NCBI GenBank assembly: GCA_023410675.1
Contig: JAEYPM010000090.1
Location: forward strand, 1 to 64,000
DNA length: 64,000 nucleotides
Source: Bacillota bacterium
GTDB taxonomy: Bacteria > Bacillota > Clostridia > Lachnospirales > Cellulosilyticaceae
Direction of reading: 5' to 3'
Shown here: positions 17,421-26,558 of the stretch, in pieces
Layout: every line of letters starts with the position of its first letter
Position numbering within the stretch: position 1 is the first letter of the stretch
Notes under the pieces: generated by a model
Told to the model about the DNA's origin: nothing
The model's input: the letters and a program-made list of their open reading frames with translations, nothing else
The model's database searches: none
Translations under genes and position numbers: made by a program

Positions 17421-18643
17421 TGGTTGGAGAAATGCTATCCCAAGATGAAATAAATGCTCTTCTTGGTTCTATAGATATTGATGAATCAAAGCAAAATGAT
17501 AGCAATGATTTATCAAATAAGAACGATAAGCAAGAGTTGGACATAGACCAGATAGATGCTCTAGGAGAGATAGGTAATATTAGTATGGGGACAGCGGCTA
17601 CTACTTTGTTTACGCTGCTTAATCATAAAGTTATGATTACCACGCCTACAGTTGATGTATTATCATGGCAAGAATTTCAAGATATGCTTACAGATGATTT
17701 AATAGCTATCTCTGTTGATTATGTAGAAGGACTTTTAGGGGCAAATTTGTTGCTACTAAAGGATAGAGATGTTAAAGTAATCACAGATTTAATGATGGGT
17801 GGAGATGGATCGAATCTTGATGGTGAATTAACAGATATACATCTTAGTGCAATATCAGAAGCCATGAACCAAATGATAGGTTCCTCGTCTACCTCAATGT
17901 CTCAGATGTTTAATAAAAAGATAGATATTAGTCCACCAACAGCGAGCAAGTTATCTGATGAGTTAAAAGAAACATTAGAGAAAAATGGAAATATTGTAAA
18001 AGTATCCTTTAGAATTCAAGTAGAGGAAAATTTAATAGATAGTGAACTTATGCAAATTCTTCCTATTAATTTTGCAAAAGAACTTGTATCTAATTTACTT
18101 ATTCAAGCTGAAAATGAAGAACCTAAAACGATCAAACAAGAGGAACAGAAGGTTGCCATACAAACAAGTAAGGCAGAGTCTCCAAAGGAGCCTAACACCT
18201 CCTATGATCATAAACTAACAAAAGATGTTGATAGTATGCCAAAGCAAGCTTATTATGAACAGGATATTCATGCAGGGCATCAAAGCTCTAACACATCTCA
18301 TAAGGATGCATCTTCTCAAGGGACACTTGCTAGAGATGTTGATGTTAAGGTACCTCAATTTCAAAGCTTTGAATCAAATAAAATGGTGTATCCAAAAGAA
18401 AACATGGATATATTAATGGATGTATCATTGGAAGTTTCTGTGGAATTAGGTAGAACGCACAAGAAGATTAAAGAGATATTGGAATATGGGCCAGGTAGCG
18501 TAATTGAATTAAATAGACTAGTAGGAGAGCCCATAGATGTATTAGTCAATGGCAAGTTTGTTGCTAAAGGTGAAGTAGTTGTTATTGATGAAAACTTTGG
18601 TATACGTATTACTGATATTATTAATCCAGAAAACAGAATTTAA
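17420..18643 (+). CDS. fliY: Flagellar motor switch phosphatase FliY (FliN homologue)
   Basis: 407 residues in three parts: an N-terminal CheY-binding peptide like that of FliM (MLSQDEINALLGSID), a CheC-like phosphatase domain with two intact ExxN sites (E50/N53 and E147/N150), and a C-terminal FliN domain (about 325-405) after a Ser/Gln/Lys-rich linker. FliY both completes the C-ring and dephosphorylates CheY-P, the Firmicute substitute for CheZ. It starts on the A of the fliM stop codon. Both phosphatase sites look functional. Confidence 0.95.
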   Translation: MVGEMLSQDEINALLGSIDIDESKQNDSNDLSNKNDKQELDIDQIDALGEIGNISMGTAATTLFTLLNHKVMITTPTVDVLSWQEFQDMLTDDLIAISVDYVEGLLGANLLLLKDRDVKVITDLMMGGDGSNLDGELTDIHLSAISEAMNQMIGSSSTSMSQMFNKKIDISPPTASKLSDELKETLEKNGNIVKVSFRIQVEENLIDSELMQILPINFAKELVSNLLIQAENEEPKTIKQEEQKVAIQTSKAESPKEPNTSYDHKLTKDVDSMPKQAYYEQDIHAGHQSSNTSHKDASSQGTLARDVDVKVPQFQSFESNKMVYPKENMDILMDVSLEVSVELGRTHKKIKEILEYGPGSVIELNRLVGEPIDVLVNGKFVAKGEVVVIDENFGIRITDIINPENRI

Positions 18644-18660
18644 GGGAGAGGTGTTAGTGG

Positions 18661-19023
18661 ATGAGTAAAAAAGTATTAATTGTAGATGATGCAGCATTTA
18701 TGAGAATGATGATTAAGGATATTCTTACAAAGGCAGGGTATGATGTAGTTGGAGAGGCAGATAATGGGTTAAAATCTATAGAAAAGTTTAATGAGCTTAC
18801 TCCAGATCTTGTTTTAATGGATATTACGATGCCTGAAATGAATGGAATTGATGCTGTTAAGGCAATTAAAAGGATTGATCCAAATGCAAAAATTGTCATG
18901 TGTTCTGCTATGGGACAACAAGCAATGGTTATAGAATCTATTCAAGCTGGTGCAAGAGATTTTATTGTAAAACCTTTTCAAGCAGATCGTGTATTAGAAG
19001 CTGTAAGAAAAGTATTAGGCTAA
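18661..19023 (+). CDS. cheY: Chemotaxis response regulator CheY
   Basis: 120 residues, a single receiver domain. The acidic pair D9/D10, phospho-acceptor D54 (LMDITMPEMNG), S82 and K104 (FIVKPF) are all present. Phosphorylated by CheA it binds FliM and FliY. Located directly after fliY, as in Bacillus. A strong terminator-like hairpin follows the stop codon. Confidence 0.96.
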   Translation: MSKKVLIVDDAAFMRMMIKDILTKAGYDVVGEADNGLKSIEKFNELTPDLVLMDITMPEMNGIDAVKAIKRIDPNAKIVMCSAMGQQAMVIESIQAGARDFIVKPFQADRVLEAVRKVLG

Positions 19024-19032
19024 CTATAAATC

Positions 19033-19083
19033 ATATACAGTAGTAGTATTGCTTATAATAAGGATACTGCTACTGTATATTTT
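19033..19083 (+). terminator. Terminator-like hairpin between cheY and fliO
   Basis: A 17-bp stem with one G-U pair (19033-19049 with 19064-19080) and a 14-base loop, followed by only four T. Within the operon, so it probably attenuates rather than fully stops transcription or stabilises the upstream mRNA. Confidence 0.65.
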
Positions 19084-19118
19084 ATAATTAGATACAATAC
19101 GACTTAAGTGGTGATATT

Positions 19119-19469
19119 ATGCTTCAATTAGTAAAAGCAGTGTTTGATATTATTGTACTTCTTGTCTTATTTGTAGGCGTGTTATATCTCGCTCACTTCT
19201 TAACTAAAAAGATTGGTAAAGCAAGTCAACAGATAACGAATAATAGAAATATGAAGTTAATAGAAGTCATGTGTTTATCTCAAGGACAATATTTATACAT
19301 TGTGATGATTGGCGAAAAGTACTATCTTTTTAGTGGGACAAAAGAAAGTATAAGTTATTGTATGGAATTAGATAAGGAAATGGTTACAATGCCTGATACA
19401 AATGAGAAGTCTTTTATACATTATTTAAATATCATGAAGGATAACCAGGAGAAGAAAAATGAAAAATAA
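19119..19469 (+). CDS. fliO: Flagellar biosynthetic protein FliO
   Basis: 116 residues. One N-terminal membrane helix (about 8-27) and a short cytoplasmic domain with MKLIEVMCLSQGQYLYIVMI, the FliO/FliZ pattern. FliO assists assembly of the FliP pore of the export gate. Conservation is low, but the place before fliP and the overlap with it by 11 bases support the call. GTGGTGAT lies before the ATG. Confidence 0.88.
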   Translation: MLQLVKAVFDIIVLLVLFVGVLYLAHFLTKKIGKASQQITNNRNMKLIEVMCLSQGQYLYIVMIGEKYYLFSGTKESISYCMELDKEMVTMPDTNEKSFIHYLNIMKDNQEKKNEK

Positions 19470-20244
19470 GAACTATCAGCTTATACGTAAAGTAGCTTTT
19501 GGCGTTATACTTGCTATTTTTTTACTTAATTCATATGATATTATGGCAACCACTTTGCCAATTCCACATGTTGAGATCGGAGTAAATACGGCAGACAATC
19601 CAAAGGAATTGAGTGATAGTCTTCAACTTATTTTTGTGCTGACTATTTTATCACTAGCACCTTCAATTCTTATTATGATGACGTCTTTTACAAGAATTAT
19701 TATTTCTTTTCATTTTCTTAAGTCTGCTATGGGTACACAACAAATGCCACCCAATCAAGTAATGATAGGATTAGCATTATTCTTAACATTTTTTATCATG
19801 AGTCCAGTATTTCAAACAATAAATGAACAGGCTTTAAAACCTTATCAAAATGGAGAGATTACACAACAAGTAGCACTCGAAAGGGCAAATGTACCTATTA
19901 AAGAATTTATGTTGAAGCAAACGCGAGATGAAGATATTAAACTATTTATGGATTTGTCAAATAGAGAGCCAATAAGTGATGCTACGCAGATGGTAAAAGA
20001 AATCCCACTACATGTTGTGGTACCTGCTTTTATAATTAGCGAGCTAAGAGCAGGATTTATTATTGGATTTTTAATATATATTCCATTTATTGTTATTGAT
20101 ATGGTCGTGTCATCCACACTCATGTCTATGGGAATGATGATGTTGCCACCTTCAATGATTTCCTTGCCTTTTAAGATATTATTATTCATATTGGTTGATG
20201 GATGGAATTTAATTATTGGACAACTCGTACAAAGCTTTAAGTAG
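19459..20244 (+). CDS. fliP: Flagellar export gate protein FliP
   Basis: 261 residues. An N-terminal hydrophobic segment (about 10-30) resembles a cleavable signal, as in other FliP proteins. The core includes LSLAPSILIMMTSFTRIIIS, the MGTQQMPPNQVMIGLALFLT loop and C-terminal helices. FliP makes the pentameric core of the export pore. The start overlaps fliO. Confidence 0.96.
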   Translation: MKNKNYQLIRKVAFGVILAIFLLNSYDIMATTLPIPHVEIGVNTADNPKELSDSLQLIFVLTILSLAPSILIMMTSFTRIIISFHFLKSAMGTQQMPPNQVMIGLALFLTFFIMSPVFQTINEQALKPYQNGEITQQVALERANVPIKEFMLKQTRDEDIKLFMDLSNREPISDATQMVKEIPLHVVVPAFIISELRAGFIIGFLIYIPFIVIDMVVSSTLMSMGMMMLPPSMISLPFKILLFILVDGWNLIIGQLVQSFK

Positions 20245-20255
20245 GGAGGAAACAA

Positions 20256-20519
20256 ATGGAACAAATTATATTAGATGTTATGAGAGAAGCACTTATTGTT
20301 ATTCTTAAAGTTTCTGCTCCTATATTGCTGGTTGGACTTATTGTAGGGCTAATTGTAAGTATTTTTCAAACAGTTACCTCTATTCAAGAACAAACACTTG
20401 CATTTATTCCTAAAATAGTTGCAGTATTTTTATCAATCATTATCTTTGGCTCTTGGATTATGACAACACTTGTAGCCTTTACATCAAAAATTTTTCACAG
20501 CATTAATGAATTTTTATAA
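20256..20519 (+). CDS. fliQ: Flagellar export gate protein FliQ
   Basis: 87 residues, two membrane helices (about 16-38 and 50-72) flanking the conserved SIFQTVTSIQEQTLAFIPKI segment. Four copies pack around FliP-FliR in the gate. Preceded by GGGAGGA, 12 bases after fliP. Confidence 0.96.
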   Translation: MEQIILDVMREALIVILKVSAPILLVGLIVGLIVSIFQTVTSIQEQTLAFIPKIVAVFLSIIIFGSWIMTTLVAFTSKIFHSINEFL

Positions 20520-20530
20520 GGAAATTATCT

Positions 20531-21316
20531 ATGGAGAATATAATAGGGCTTTATCAAAACATTGATATTTTTTTGCTGATTTTTTGTCGTATATTTTTTG
20601 CACTTATTTTTCTTCCAATAATGACAGAAACTCAGCTTCCTAATATGGCGAAAGTCGGATTAGGTTTTATTTTATCAATTATTGTATATAGTGTTAGAGA
20701 ACCAATTTCTATTGTTTATAATCCAACTGTGATTGGTTTTGGAATTCTAGTAGCCAAAGAAATGCTTTTTGGAATTATTATATCTTATATTATAAGTATT
20801 TTTTTTGAGTTGTATCATTATGTAGGTTTTTTATTAGGGATCCAGGGTGGATTAAGTATGAGTGTATTGTTTGATCCAGCTACATCACAGCAAGTATCTT
20901 CAATTGGAAAGTTTTACACTTTAGGGTTTAGTACTATTTTTATTGTTTCAGGAGGGTATCATTGGTTTATTAAATCGTTGGTCGATACTTTTAGCTATAT
21001 ACCTATAGGCACGGTTATATTTAATCCAAATATGATAGGCAGTGTAACCAATACGGTGGCTGTTTTCTTTGAGGTAGGATTCAAGCTAGCAAGTCCAATA
21101 CTAGCTATAATATTCATTATTGACTGTGCACTCGGGATATTTGCAAGAACTGTGCCACAAATCAATATGTTTGTTGTAGGAATTCCACTTAAAATAATGA
21201 TATTATTTATTATGTTAATTATTATCATGCCTCTTATAGCGAACTATAATAATATAATTATTGAAGCAATGAAATATTCTTTAATAGATATCATGCAAGG
21301 ATTGATGCCAAAGTGA
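20531..21316 (+). CDS. fliR: Flagellar export gate protein FliR
   Basis: 261 residues, about six membrane segments, with the FliR motifs FFALIFLPIMTETQLPNMAK near the start and GIQGGLSMSVLFDPATSQQ around residue 108. One copy completes the export pore. The last bases overlap the GTG start of flhB (GTGA). Confidence 0.95.
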   Translation: MENIIGLYQNIDIFLLIFCRIFFALIFLPIMTETQLPNMAKVGLGFILSIIVYSVREPISIVYNPTVIGFGILVAKEMLFGIIISYIISIFFELYHYVGFLLGIQGGLSMSVLFDPATSQQVSSIGKFYTLGFSTIFIVSGGYHWFIKSLVDTFSYIPIGTVIFNPNMIGSVTNTVAVFFEVGFKLASPILAIIFIIDCALGIFARTVPQINMFVVGIPLKIMILFIMLIIIMPLIANYNNIIIEAMKYSLIDIMQGLMPK

Positions 21317-22437
21317 ATGATAACATAAGTCAACTAAACCTTCAGTTTTTTAGTGCAGAAAGTGAAGGAAGAACAGAAAAGGCAACCTCTAAAAAGAGGC
21401 AAGATGTTAGAAAAAAAGGCCAAGTCGCAAAAAGTAATGAACTGAATACAGCAGTTATTTTACTTACTTTTTTTGTAGTCCTTAATTTTATGGGACAATC
21501 TTACTTAAAGCAGTTACAAAAAAGTATCATTAGTACGATAGAGCTTATTCCTTCTATAATACTGGATGCAGAAAATAATAGCCTTTTATCTACACTTGGC
21601 AATGGGATTTTAGAAATACTAAAAATCAATATGATACTATGGATTGCCCTTATGATTATGGCTTTTCTGATATCCTATATTCAGGTTGGCTATTATCCAA
21701 CACTTCAAACACTAATGCCGAAATTTGGTAAAATGAATCCGCTTTCAGGAATGCAAAAAATATTTTCAAAAGATTCTATTGTAGAGCTTATCAAAAGTAT
21801 TGCTAAGGTTACCATATTAGGATTTATTGCATATTCGGTTATTATGCCTGTCATTCCTACTTTTTTTAAGCTCTATGAAATGACAACATTACAAGTTTTA
21901 TCAATAGCTAGTTCTACAGTTTATGAAATTGGCTTAAAAGTAGGTATTGGCTTTTTTGTTATATCTGTTGGAGACTATGTATATCAAAAATATAAGTATG
22001 AAGAAAGTATTAAGATGTCTAAACAAGAAGTAAAAGATGAGTATAGGCAGGCAGAAGGTGATCCAGCAGTTAAAGGTAAAATAAGACAAAAAATGAGAGA
22101 AATGTCATTTAAGCGAATGATGCAGTCCATTCCACAGGCAGATGTTATCATAACTAATCCAACACATTTTGCAGTAGCTATTCAATATGATGAGACAAAA
22201 AATGCAGCCCCCATAGTTGTTGCTAAAGGAGCAGACTACGTTGCACAAAAGATCAAAGAAGTTGCCAAAGAAAACAATGTACAGATTGTAGAAAATAAGG
22301 TGTTAGCTAGAACACTATATTATACAGTAGATGTTCAGGAAGAAATACCTGAGGAACTATATAGTGCAATTGCAGAAGTATTGGCATTTGTATATAAACT
22401 TGAAAATAGGAAAGAGAATAGGAGGGGTAGAAGGTGA
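21313..22437 (+). CDS. flhB: Flagellar export switch protein FlhB
   Basis: 374 residues from a GTG that overlaps the fliR stop. The start has the conserved NLQFFSAESEGRTEKATSKK sequence, then four membrane helices (about 38-56, 94-118, 150-172, 190-212) and the cytoplasmic domain with the self-cleavage site NPTH (N282-H285). Cleavage switches export from rod/hook to filament substrates, with FliK as trigger. The overlap GTGA with flhA suggests coupled translation. Confidence 0.96.
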   Translation: MNDNISQLNLQFFSAESEGRTEKATSKKRQDVRKKGQVAKSNELNTAVILLTFFVVLNFMGQSYLKQLQKSIISTIELIPSIILDAENNSLLSTLGNGILEILKINMILWIALMIMAFLISYIQVGYYPTLQTLMPKFGKMNPLSGMQKIFSKDSIVELIKSIAKVTILGFIAYSVIMPVIPTFFKLYEMTTLQVLSIASSTVYEIGLKVGIGFFVISVGDYVYQKYKYEESIKMSKQEVKDEYRQAEGDPAVKGKIRQKMREMSFKRMMQSIPQADVIITNPTHFAVAIQYDETKNAAPIVVAKGADYVAQKIKEVAKENNVQIVENKVLARTLYYTVDVQEEIPEELYSAIAEVLAFVYKLENRKENRRGRR

Positions 22438-24473
22438 ATTTTAAAAGTGGAGATTTGATTTTAGGTGTATTTATAATCGCCATATTAGCTTTAATCATTG
22501 TGCCTTTACCAAGTCCTGTATTAAGTATATTTTTGATTCTGAATATATCTGTCGCTGCTATGATATTATTAAGTGCACTGTTCGCAAAAGAGTCTCTAGA
22601 TTTATCATTGTTTCCTACAGTACTTCTTTTAACAACAATTTTCCGCTTAGGGCTTAATATATCTTCTACAAGAGCAATATTACGTGATGGAGATGCAGGT
22701 GCAGTTGTCCAAGCATTTGGGGAGTTTGTAACAGGTGGAGATATTGTTATAGGTACCATTATATTTGTTATCATTACCATTGTTAACTTTCAGGTTATTA
22801 CCAAAGGATCAGAACGTGTAGCAGAGGTTACAGCACGTTTTACTTTAGATGCAATGCCTGGTAAACAGATGGCAATTGATGCTGATCTTAATTCAGGCTT
22901 TATAGACGAAGAAATGGCAAAAAAGAGACGACAAAAGATTCAAGACGAAGCAAGCTTCTTTGGTGCTATGGATGGTGCGTCTAAATTCGTAAAAAATGAT
23001 GCTATCGTGAGTATTATTATTTCCTTCATTAATGCTATTGGAGGCATTATTATAGGTGTTGTTACAAAAGATATGGAGATAGGTCAAGCCCTTTCACAAT
23101 ACACAATTTTAACGATTGGTGATGGGCTAGTTAGTTCGCTTCCAGCACTTCTTATTTCTACCGCAACAGGTATTTTAGTTACAAAAACTCATCAAGAAGA
23201 TTCTATGAGTAGTATTATATTCAAACAGGTAGCTTATTCTCCTATTGTACTATATGTAGTAGGCATTACGCTTATTTGCCTTGGATTATTTACACCAATA
23301 GGACTAATTATTACGCTTCCTATTGCACTTGTATGGTTTTTCATTGCAAGTAGGATGACACAAAAGAAAAAGATGGAAGATGTGGAATCAGAAATCACTT
23401 CAGAGGATGAAGGGGCTGATGAAATAAGAAAGCCAGAAAACGTTATTTCATTGCTGCAGGTTGACCCGATTGAGTTAGAATTTGGCTATGGAATCATTCC
23501 ACTAGCAGATGTTAATCAAGGAGGAGATTTACTTGATCGAGTAGTAATGATTAGAAGGCAAATAGCATTAGAACTTGGAACAATTGTACCCATTGTAAGG
23601 CTAAGGGATAATATCCAGCTTTCACCAAATGCATATAGTATAAAAATAAAAGGTGTAGAGGTTGCAAAAGGTGAAATACTATTTGACCATTATATGGCTA
23701 TGAACCCTGGATATGCAGAAGAGGAATTAGATGGAATTGCTACGACAGAGCCGGCTTTTGGACTTCCTGCTCTATGGATTACTGAAATGCAAAGAGAGAA
23801 AGCTGAAGCCAAAGGATATACTGTCGTTGATTGCCCTTCAATAATAGCAACACATTTAACAGAAGTGATTAAAGCACATATTCATGAGCTGCTTGGAAGG
23901 CAAGATGTTCAAACACTTATCAATAATGTTTCACAAACCCATTCAGCACTCATTGATGAATTGACGCCAAAACTTTTAACGATTGGTGATATTCAAAAGG
24001 TACTTGCTAATTTACTTAAAGAAGGGGTTTCCATAAGAGATTTGGTAACAATATGTGAGATTTTAGCAGACTATTCAGCAACAATAAGAGACACAGATGT
24101 GCTTACAGAATATGTAAGACAAGGTCTTGCAAGAGCAATTTCAAAGAAGATATTTACTAATGATACGAATCAGGTTATTACTTTAGACCCATCTATTGAG
24201 CAAAAAATCATGGAAAATGTACAACATACAGAACAAGGTTCTTATGTTGCACTGGATCCAAAAACAATACAAAGTATTATCTCGCAATTAAAAAAAGAAT
24301 TATCTAAGTTAACATCTATTGGGTTACCACCTATTATCCTAACATCACCAATAGTTAGAATTTATTTTAAGCACTTAATTGAACAGTATATTCCTGACTT
24401 AATTGTTATTTCGTATAATGAAATAGAACAAAGCGTAGAAATTCAATCTATAGGTATGGTGAGTATAGCATGA
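22434..24473 (+). CDS. flhA: Flagellar export gate protein FlhA
   Basis: 679 residues, full length. About eight membrane helices in the first 310 residues, including the conserved FHIPEP region here as TIFRLGLNISSTRAILRDGD and the GMPGKQMAIDADLNSG loop. The cytoplasmic domain after 330 forms the nonameric docking ring for substrates and chaperones. Starts with GTG overlapping the flhB stop; its own stop overlaps the flhF ATG (ATGA). Confidence 0.97.
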   Translation: MNFKSGDLILGVFIIAILALIIVPLPSPVLSIFLILNISVAAMILLSALFAKESLDLSLFPTVLLLTTIFRLGLNISSTRAILRDGDAGAVVQAFGEFVTGGDIVIGTIIFVIITIVNFQVITKGSERVAEVTARFTLDAMPGKQMAIDADLNSGFIDEEMAKKRRQKIQDEASFFGAMDGASKFVKNDAIVSIIISFINAIGGIIIGVVTKDMEIGQALSQYTILTIGDGLVSSLPALLISTATGILVTKTHQEDSMSSIIFKQVAYSPIVLYVVGITLICLGLFTPIGLIITLPIALVWFFIASRMTQKKKMEDVESEITSEDEGADEIRKPENVISLLQVDPIELEFGYGIIPLADVNQGGDLLDRVVMIRRQIALELGTIVPIVRLRDNIQLSPNAYSIKIKGVEVAKGEILFDHYMAMNPGYAEEELDGIATTEPAFGLPALWITEMQREKAEAKGYTVVDCPSIIATHLTEVIKAHIHELLGRQDVQTLINNVSQTHSALIDELTPKLLTIGDIQKVLANLLKEGVSIRDLVTICEILADYSATIRDTDVLTEYVRQGLARAISKKIFTNDTNQVITLDPSIEQKIMENVQHTEQGSYVALDPKTIQSIISQLKKELSKLTSIGLPPIILTSPIVRIYFKHLIEQYIPDLIVISYNEIEQSVEIQSIGMVSIA

Positions 24474-25600
24474 AAATATTAAAAGTCAAAGGTAAAGATG
24501 AAAAGACAATATTAAATCAAATAAAAAGACGATATGGCGATAACGTCACCATTTTAAGTACAACTGAAGAGAAAGGATCAGGCTTATTAAATATCTTTAA
24601 AAAGTCTAAGGTAGTTATTACTATTGCTACTGATGCTGATCAAGATGAGCCAATGGAAGTGACGAAAATAAAAGAACAGGAGGATGAAACCTATAAATTG
24701 CTTGTTAACCTAACTGAGCAGGTTAACTCTATGCAGCAATCAATAAAAAATATAGGGCATTACTCAGATTCAGTAGGTTCTAAGACAATTATGGATGAAG
24801 ATGAGAATGAAGAATCTATAGAGTCTATCCTTACTAAAAATTTATTACTTCAAGGGGTAGATAAAGATACAGTATCTATGATATTAAATGAGATAGATTA
24901 TACAGAGAGTATTGAGGAGATAGTTAGAAAAATTTACGAAAACATAGATAAAATGGTCTCTGTAAAATCAAAAGGTTCTAAAGATTCTAAAGATGAAGAT
25001 TTGCCCCAGTTAGTTGTATTTGTTGGTGCAACAGGAGTTGGCAAAACAACTACAATAGCCAAATTAACAGCTGATTATGTCCTTAATAGGAATAAAAATG
25101 TAGCGTTATTTACTTCTGATACGTATAGAATAGCGGCTATAGATCAATTAAAAACATATGCTGATATATTACGAGTACCCATTGAAATCATTTATTCTGA
25201 TCAAGAATTAACAAATTATTTAGATAAATGGCATGCATCAGATCATATATTTATAGATACAGCAGGAAGATCTCATAAAAATGATCAGCAATTAGAGGAT
25301 TTAAAGAGTTTACTAGATAATATATCCAATAAAAAAGTATTTTTGGTGGTTAATTCTAATATTAGTACAAAAGATTTTAAGAAGATTTTTGATATCTATT
25401 CAAAGTTATATGACAAGCTTGATTTAATTGTAACCAAAATAGATGAAACAGATGATTATGGCAATATATTAAATATTATTAACTATTCAAATATATGTCC
25501 TTACTATATTACAAATGGTCAAAATGTTCCACATGATATTGAGAAATTTAATTTATATGAATACACTAGTAATTTATTAGGGAGAATAAAGAATGAATGA
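24470..25600 (+). CDS. flhF: Flagellar SRP-type GTPase FlhF
   Basis: 376 residues. After an N-terminal B domain of about 100 residues (start MKILKVKGKDEKTILNQIKR) and a helical N domain comes the SRP-type G domain with P-loop GATGVGKT (186-193), SDTYRIAAIDQLKTYADI and FIDTAGRS. FlhF determines the place and number of flagella together with FlhG. The frame overlaps flhA by four bases and flhG by eight. Confidence 0.95.
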   Translation: MKILKVKGKDEKTILNQIKRRYGDNVTILSTTEEKGSGLLNIFKKSKVVITIATDADQDEPMEVTKIKEQEDETYKLLVNLTEQVNSMQQSIKNIGHYSDSVGSKTIMDEDENEESIESILTKNLLLQGVDKDTVSMILNEIDYTESIEEIVRKIYENIDKMVSVKSKGSKDSKDEDLPQLVVFVGATGVGKTTTIAKLTADYVLNRNKNVALFTSDTYRIAAIDQLKTYADILRVPIEIIYSDQELTNYLDKWHASDHIFIDTAGRSHKNDQQLEDLKSLLDNISNKKVFLVVNSNISTKDFKKIFDIYSKLYDKLDLIVTKIDETDDYGNILNIINYSNICPYYITNGQNVPHDIEKFNLYEYTSNLLGRIKNE

Positions 25601-26474
25601 TCAAGCACAAAAGTTAAGAGAAATTGTATCTGCATCACAAAAAAATGCCACGCCATCACAGATGAAAATTATTACTGTAACAAGTGGCAAAGGTGGTGTT
25701 GGGAAAAGCAATTTTACAGTAAATCTTTCACTAGGTATCAAAGAACAGAAGAAAAATCCTATTATTTTAGATGCAGATTTTGGACTTGCTAATATAGAAA
25801 TTATTTTTGGTCAAAGACCTTTGTATAATTTGCTAAGTCTTATAAAAAACGAATGTAGCCTTAAAGAACTTATTACATCAACTAAATATGATGTACCTTT
25901 TATATCGGGTGGTTCAGGAATTAAAGATATGCTATTTTTATCTAAGATGCAGATAGAAAATATAGGAGATCATTTACAAGAATTAGAAGAGTTAGCAGAT
26001 GTACTACTTATTGATACAGGGGCCGGGATTAATGATATTGTACTTAAATTTTCTCAAATAGCTGATGAAGTATATGTGATTGTAACGCCAGATCCAGCTT
26101 CTATAACAGATGCTTATGCTTTAATCAAGACACTGATAAAAGACTTTAATAATTATGCTCACTTTAAGATAGTTATAAATAAAGCAACTTCAAAGCAAGA
26201 AGCACATCAAGTATATAATAAATTATCCTATGCAGCTAAATTCTTTCTAGATTGTGAATTAGAATATGCAGGCTTTATTCCATATGATGATAAACTGAAT
26301 GAGGCAAGCAAAAGACAAGTTCCAGTTGTATTTTTTGATCGCACAGCTCGGTCAAGTCAGGCCTATTTAGAAATTAGTAAACAGATTCTCCAAACAATGA
26401 GTAAGGATATTTTAGAGGTCACAAAGAAGGAAAGCTTTATTCATCGTTTTAAAAGAATTTTTACATCACACTAA
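25593..26474 (+). CDS. flhG: MinD-like ATPase FlhG (YlxH)
   Basis: 293 residues. Deviant Walker A SGKGGVGKS (31-39), DADFGLANIEIIFG switch region and DTGAGI. FlhG activates FlhF GTPase and limits flagellar number. The N-terminal peptide before the P-loop contains AQKLREIVS, comparable to the FlhF-activating helix. GGGAGAATAAAG precedes the ATG. It closes the structural half of the operon; cheB begins after about 84 bases that hold a promoter-like sequence. Confidence 0.95.
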   Translation: MNDQAQKLREIVSASQKNATPSQMKIITVTSGKGGVGKSNFTVNLSLGIKEQKKNPIILDADFGLANIEIIFGQRPLYNLLSLIKNECSLKELITSTKYDVPFISGGSGIKDMLFLSKMQIENIGDHLQELEELADVLLIDTGAGINDIVLKFSQIADEVYVIVTPDPASITDAYALIKTLIKDFNNYAHFKIVINKATSKQEAHQVYNKLSYAAKFFLDCELEYAGFIPYDDKLNEASKRQVPVVFFDRTARSSQAYLEISKQILQTMSKDILEVTKKESFIHRFKRIFTSH

Positions 26475-26500
26475 AGTTTTCTGATAGATAGGGATAATGC

Positions 26501-26529
26501 ATGATAATAACACATGTTAATGGTATAAT
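26501..26529 (+). promoter_or_regulatory. Candidate internal promoter upstream of cheB
   Basis: ATGATA, a spacer of 17, then TATAAT (26524-26529) with an extended TGG in front. It falls in one of the few real gaps of the fla/che operon, so the chemotaxis genes cheB to sigD may be transcribed partly on their own. Confidence 0.5.
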
Positions 26530-26558
26530 TTAATATATAAACTTCACTTGGATAGGAG

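Noticed and set aside
18225..18416. Forward frame of 63 residues within fliY
   Set aside because: Shadow of the fliY linker in another frame, no start signal.
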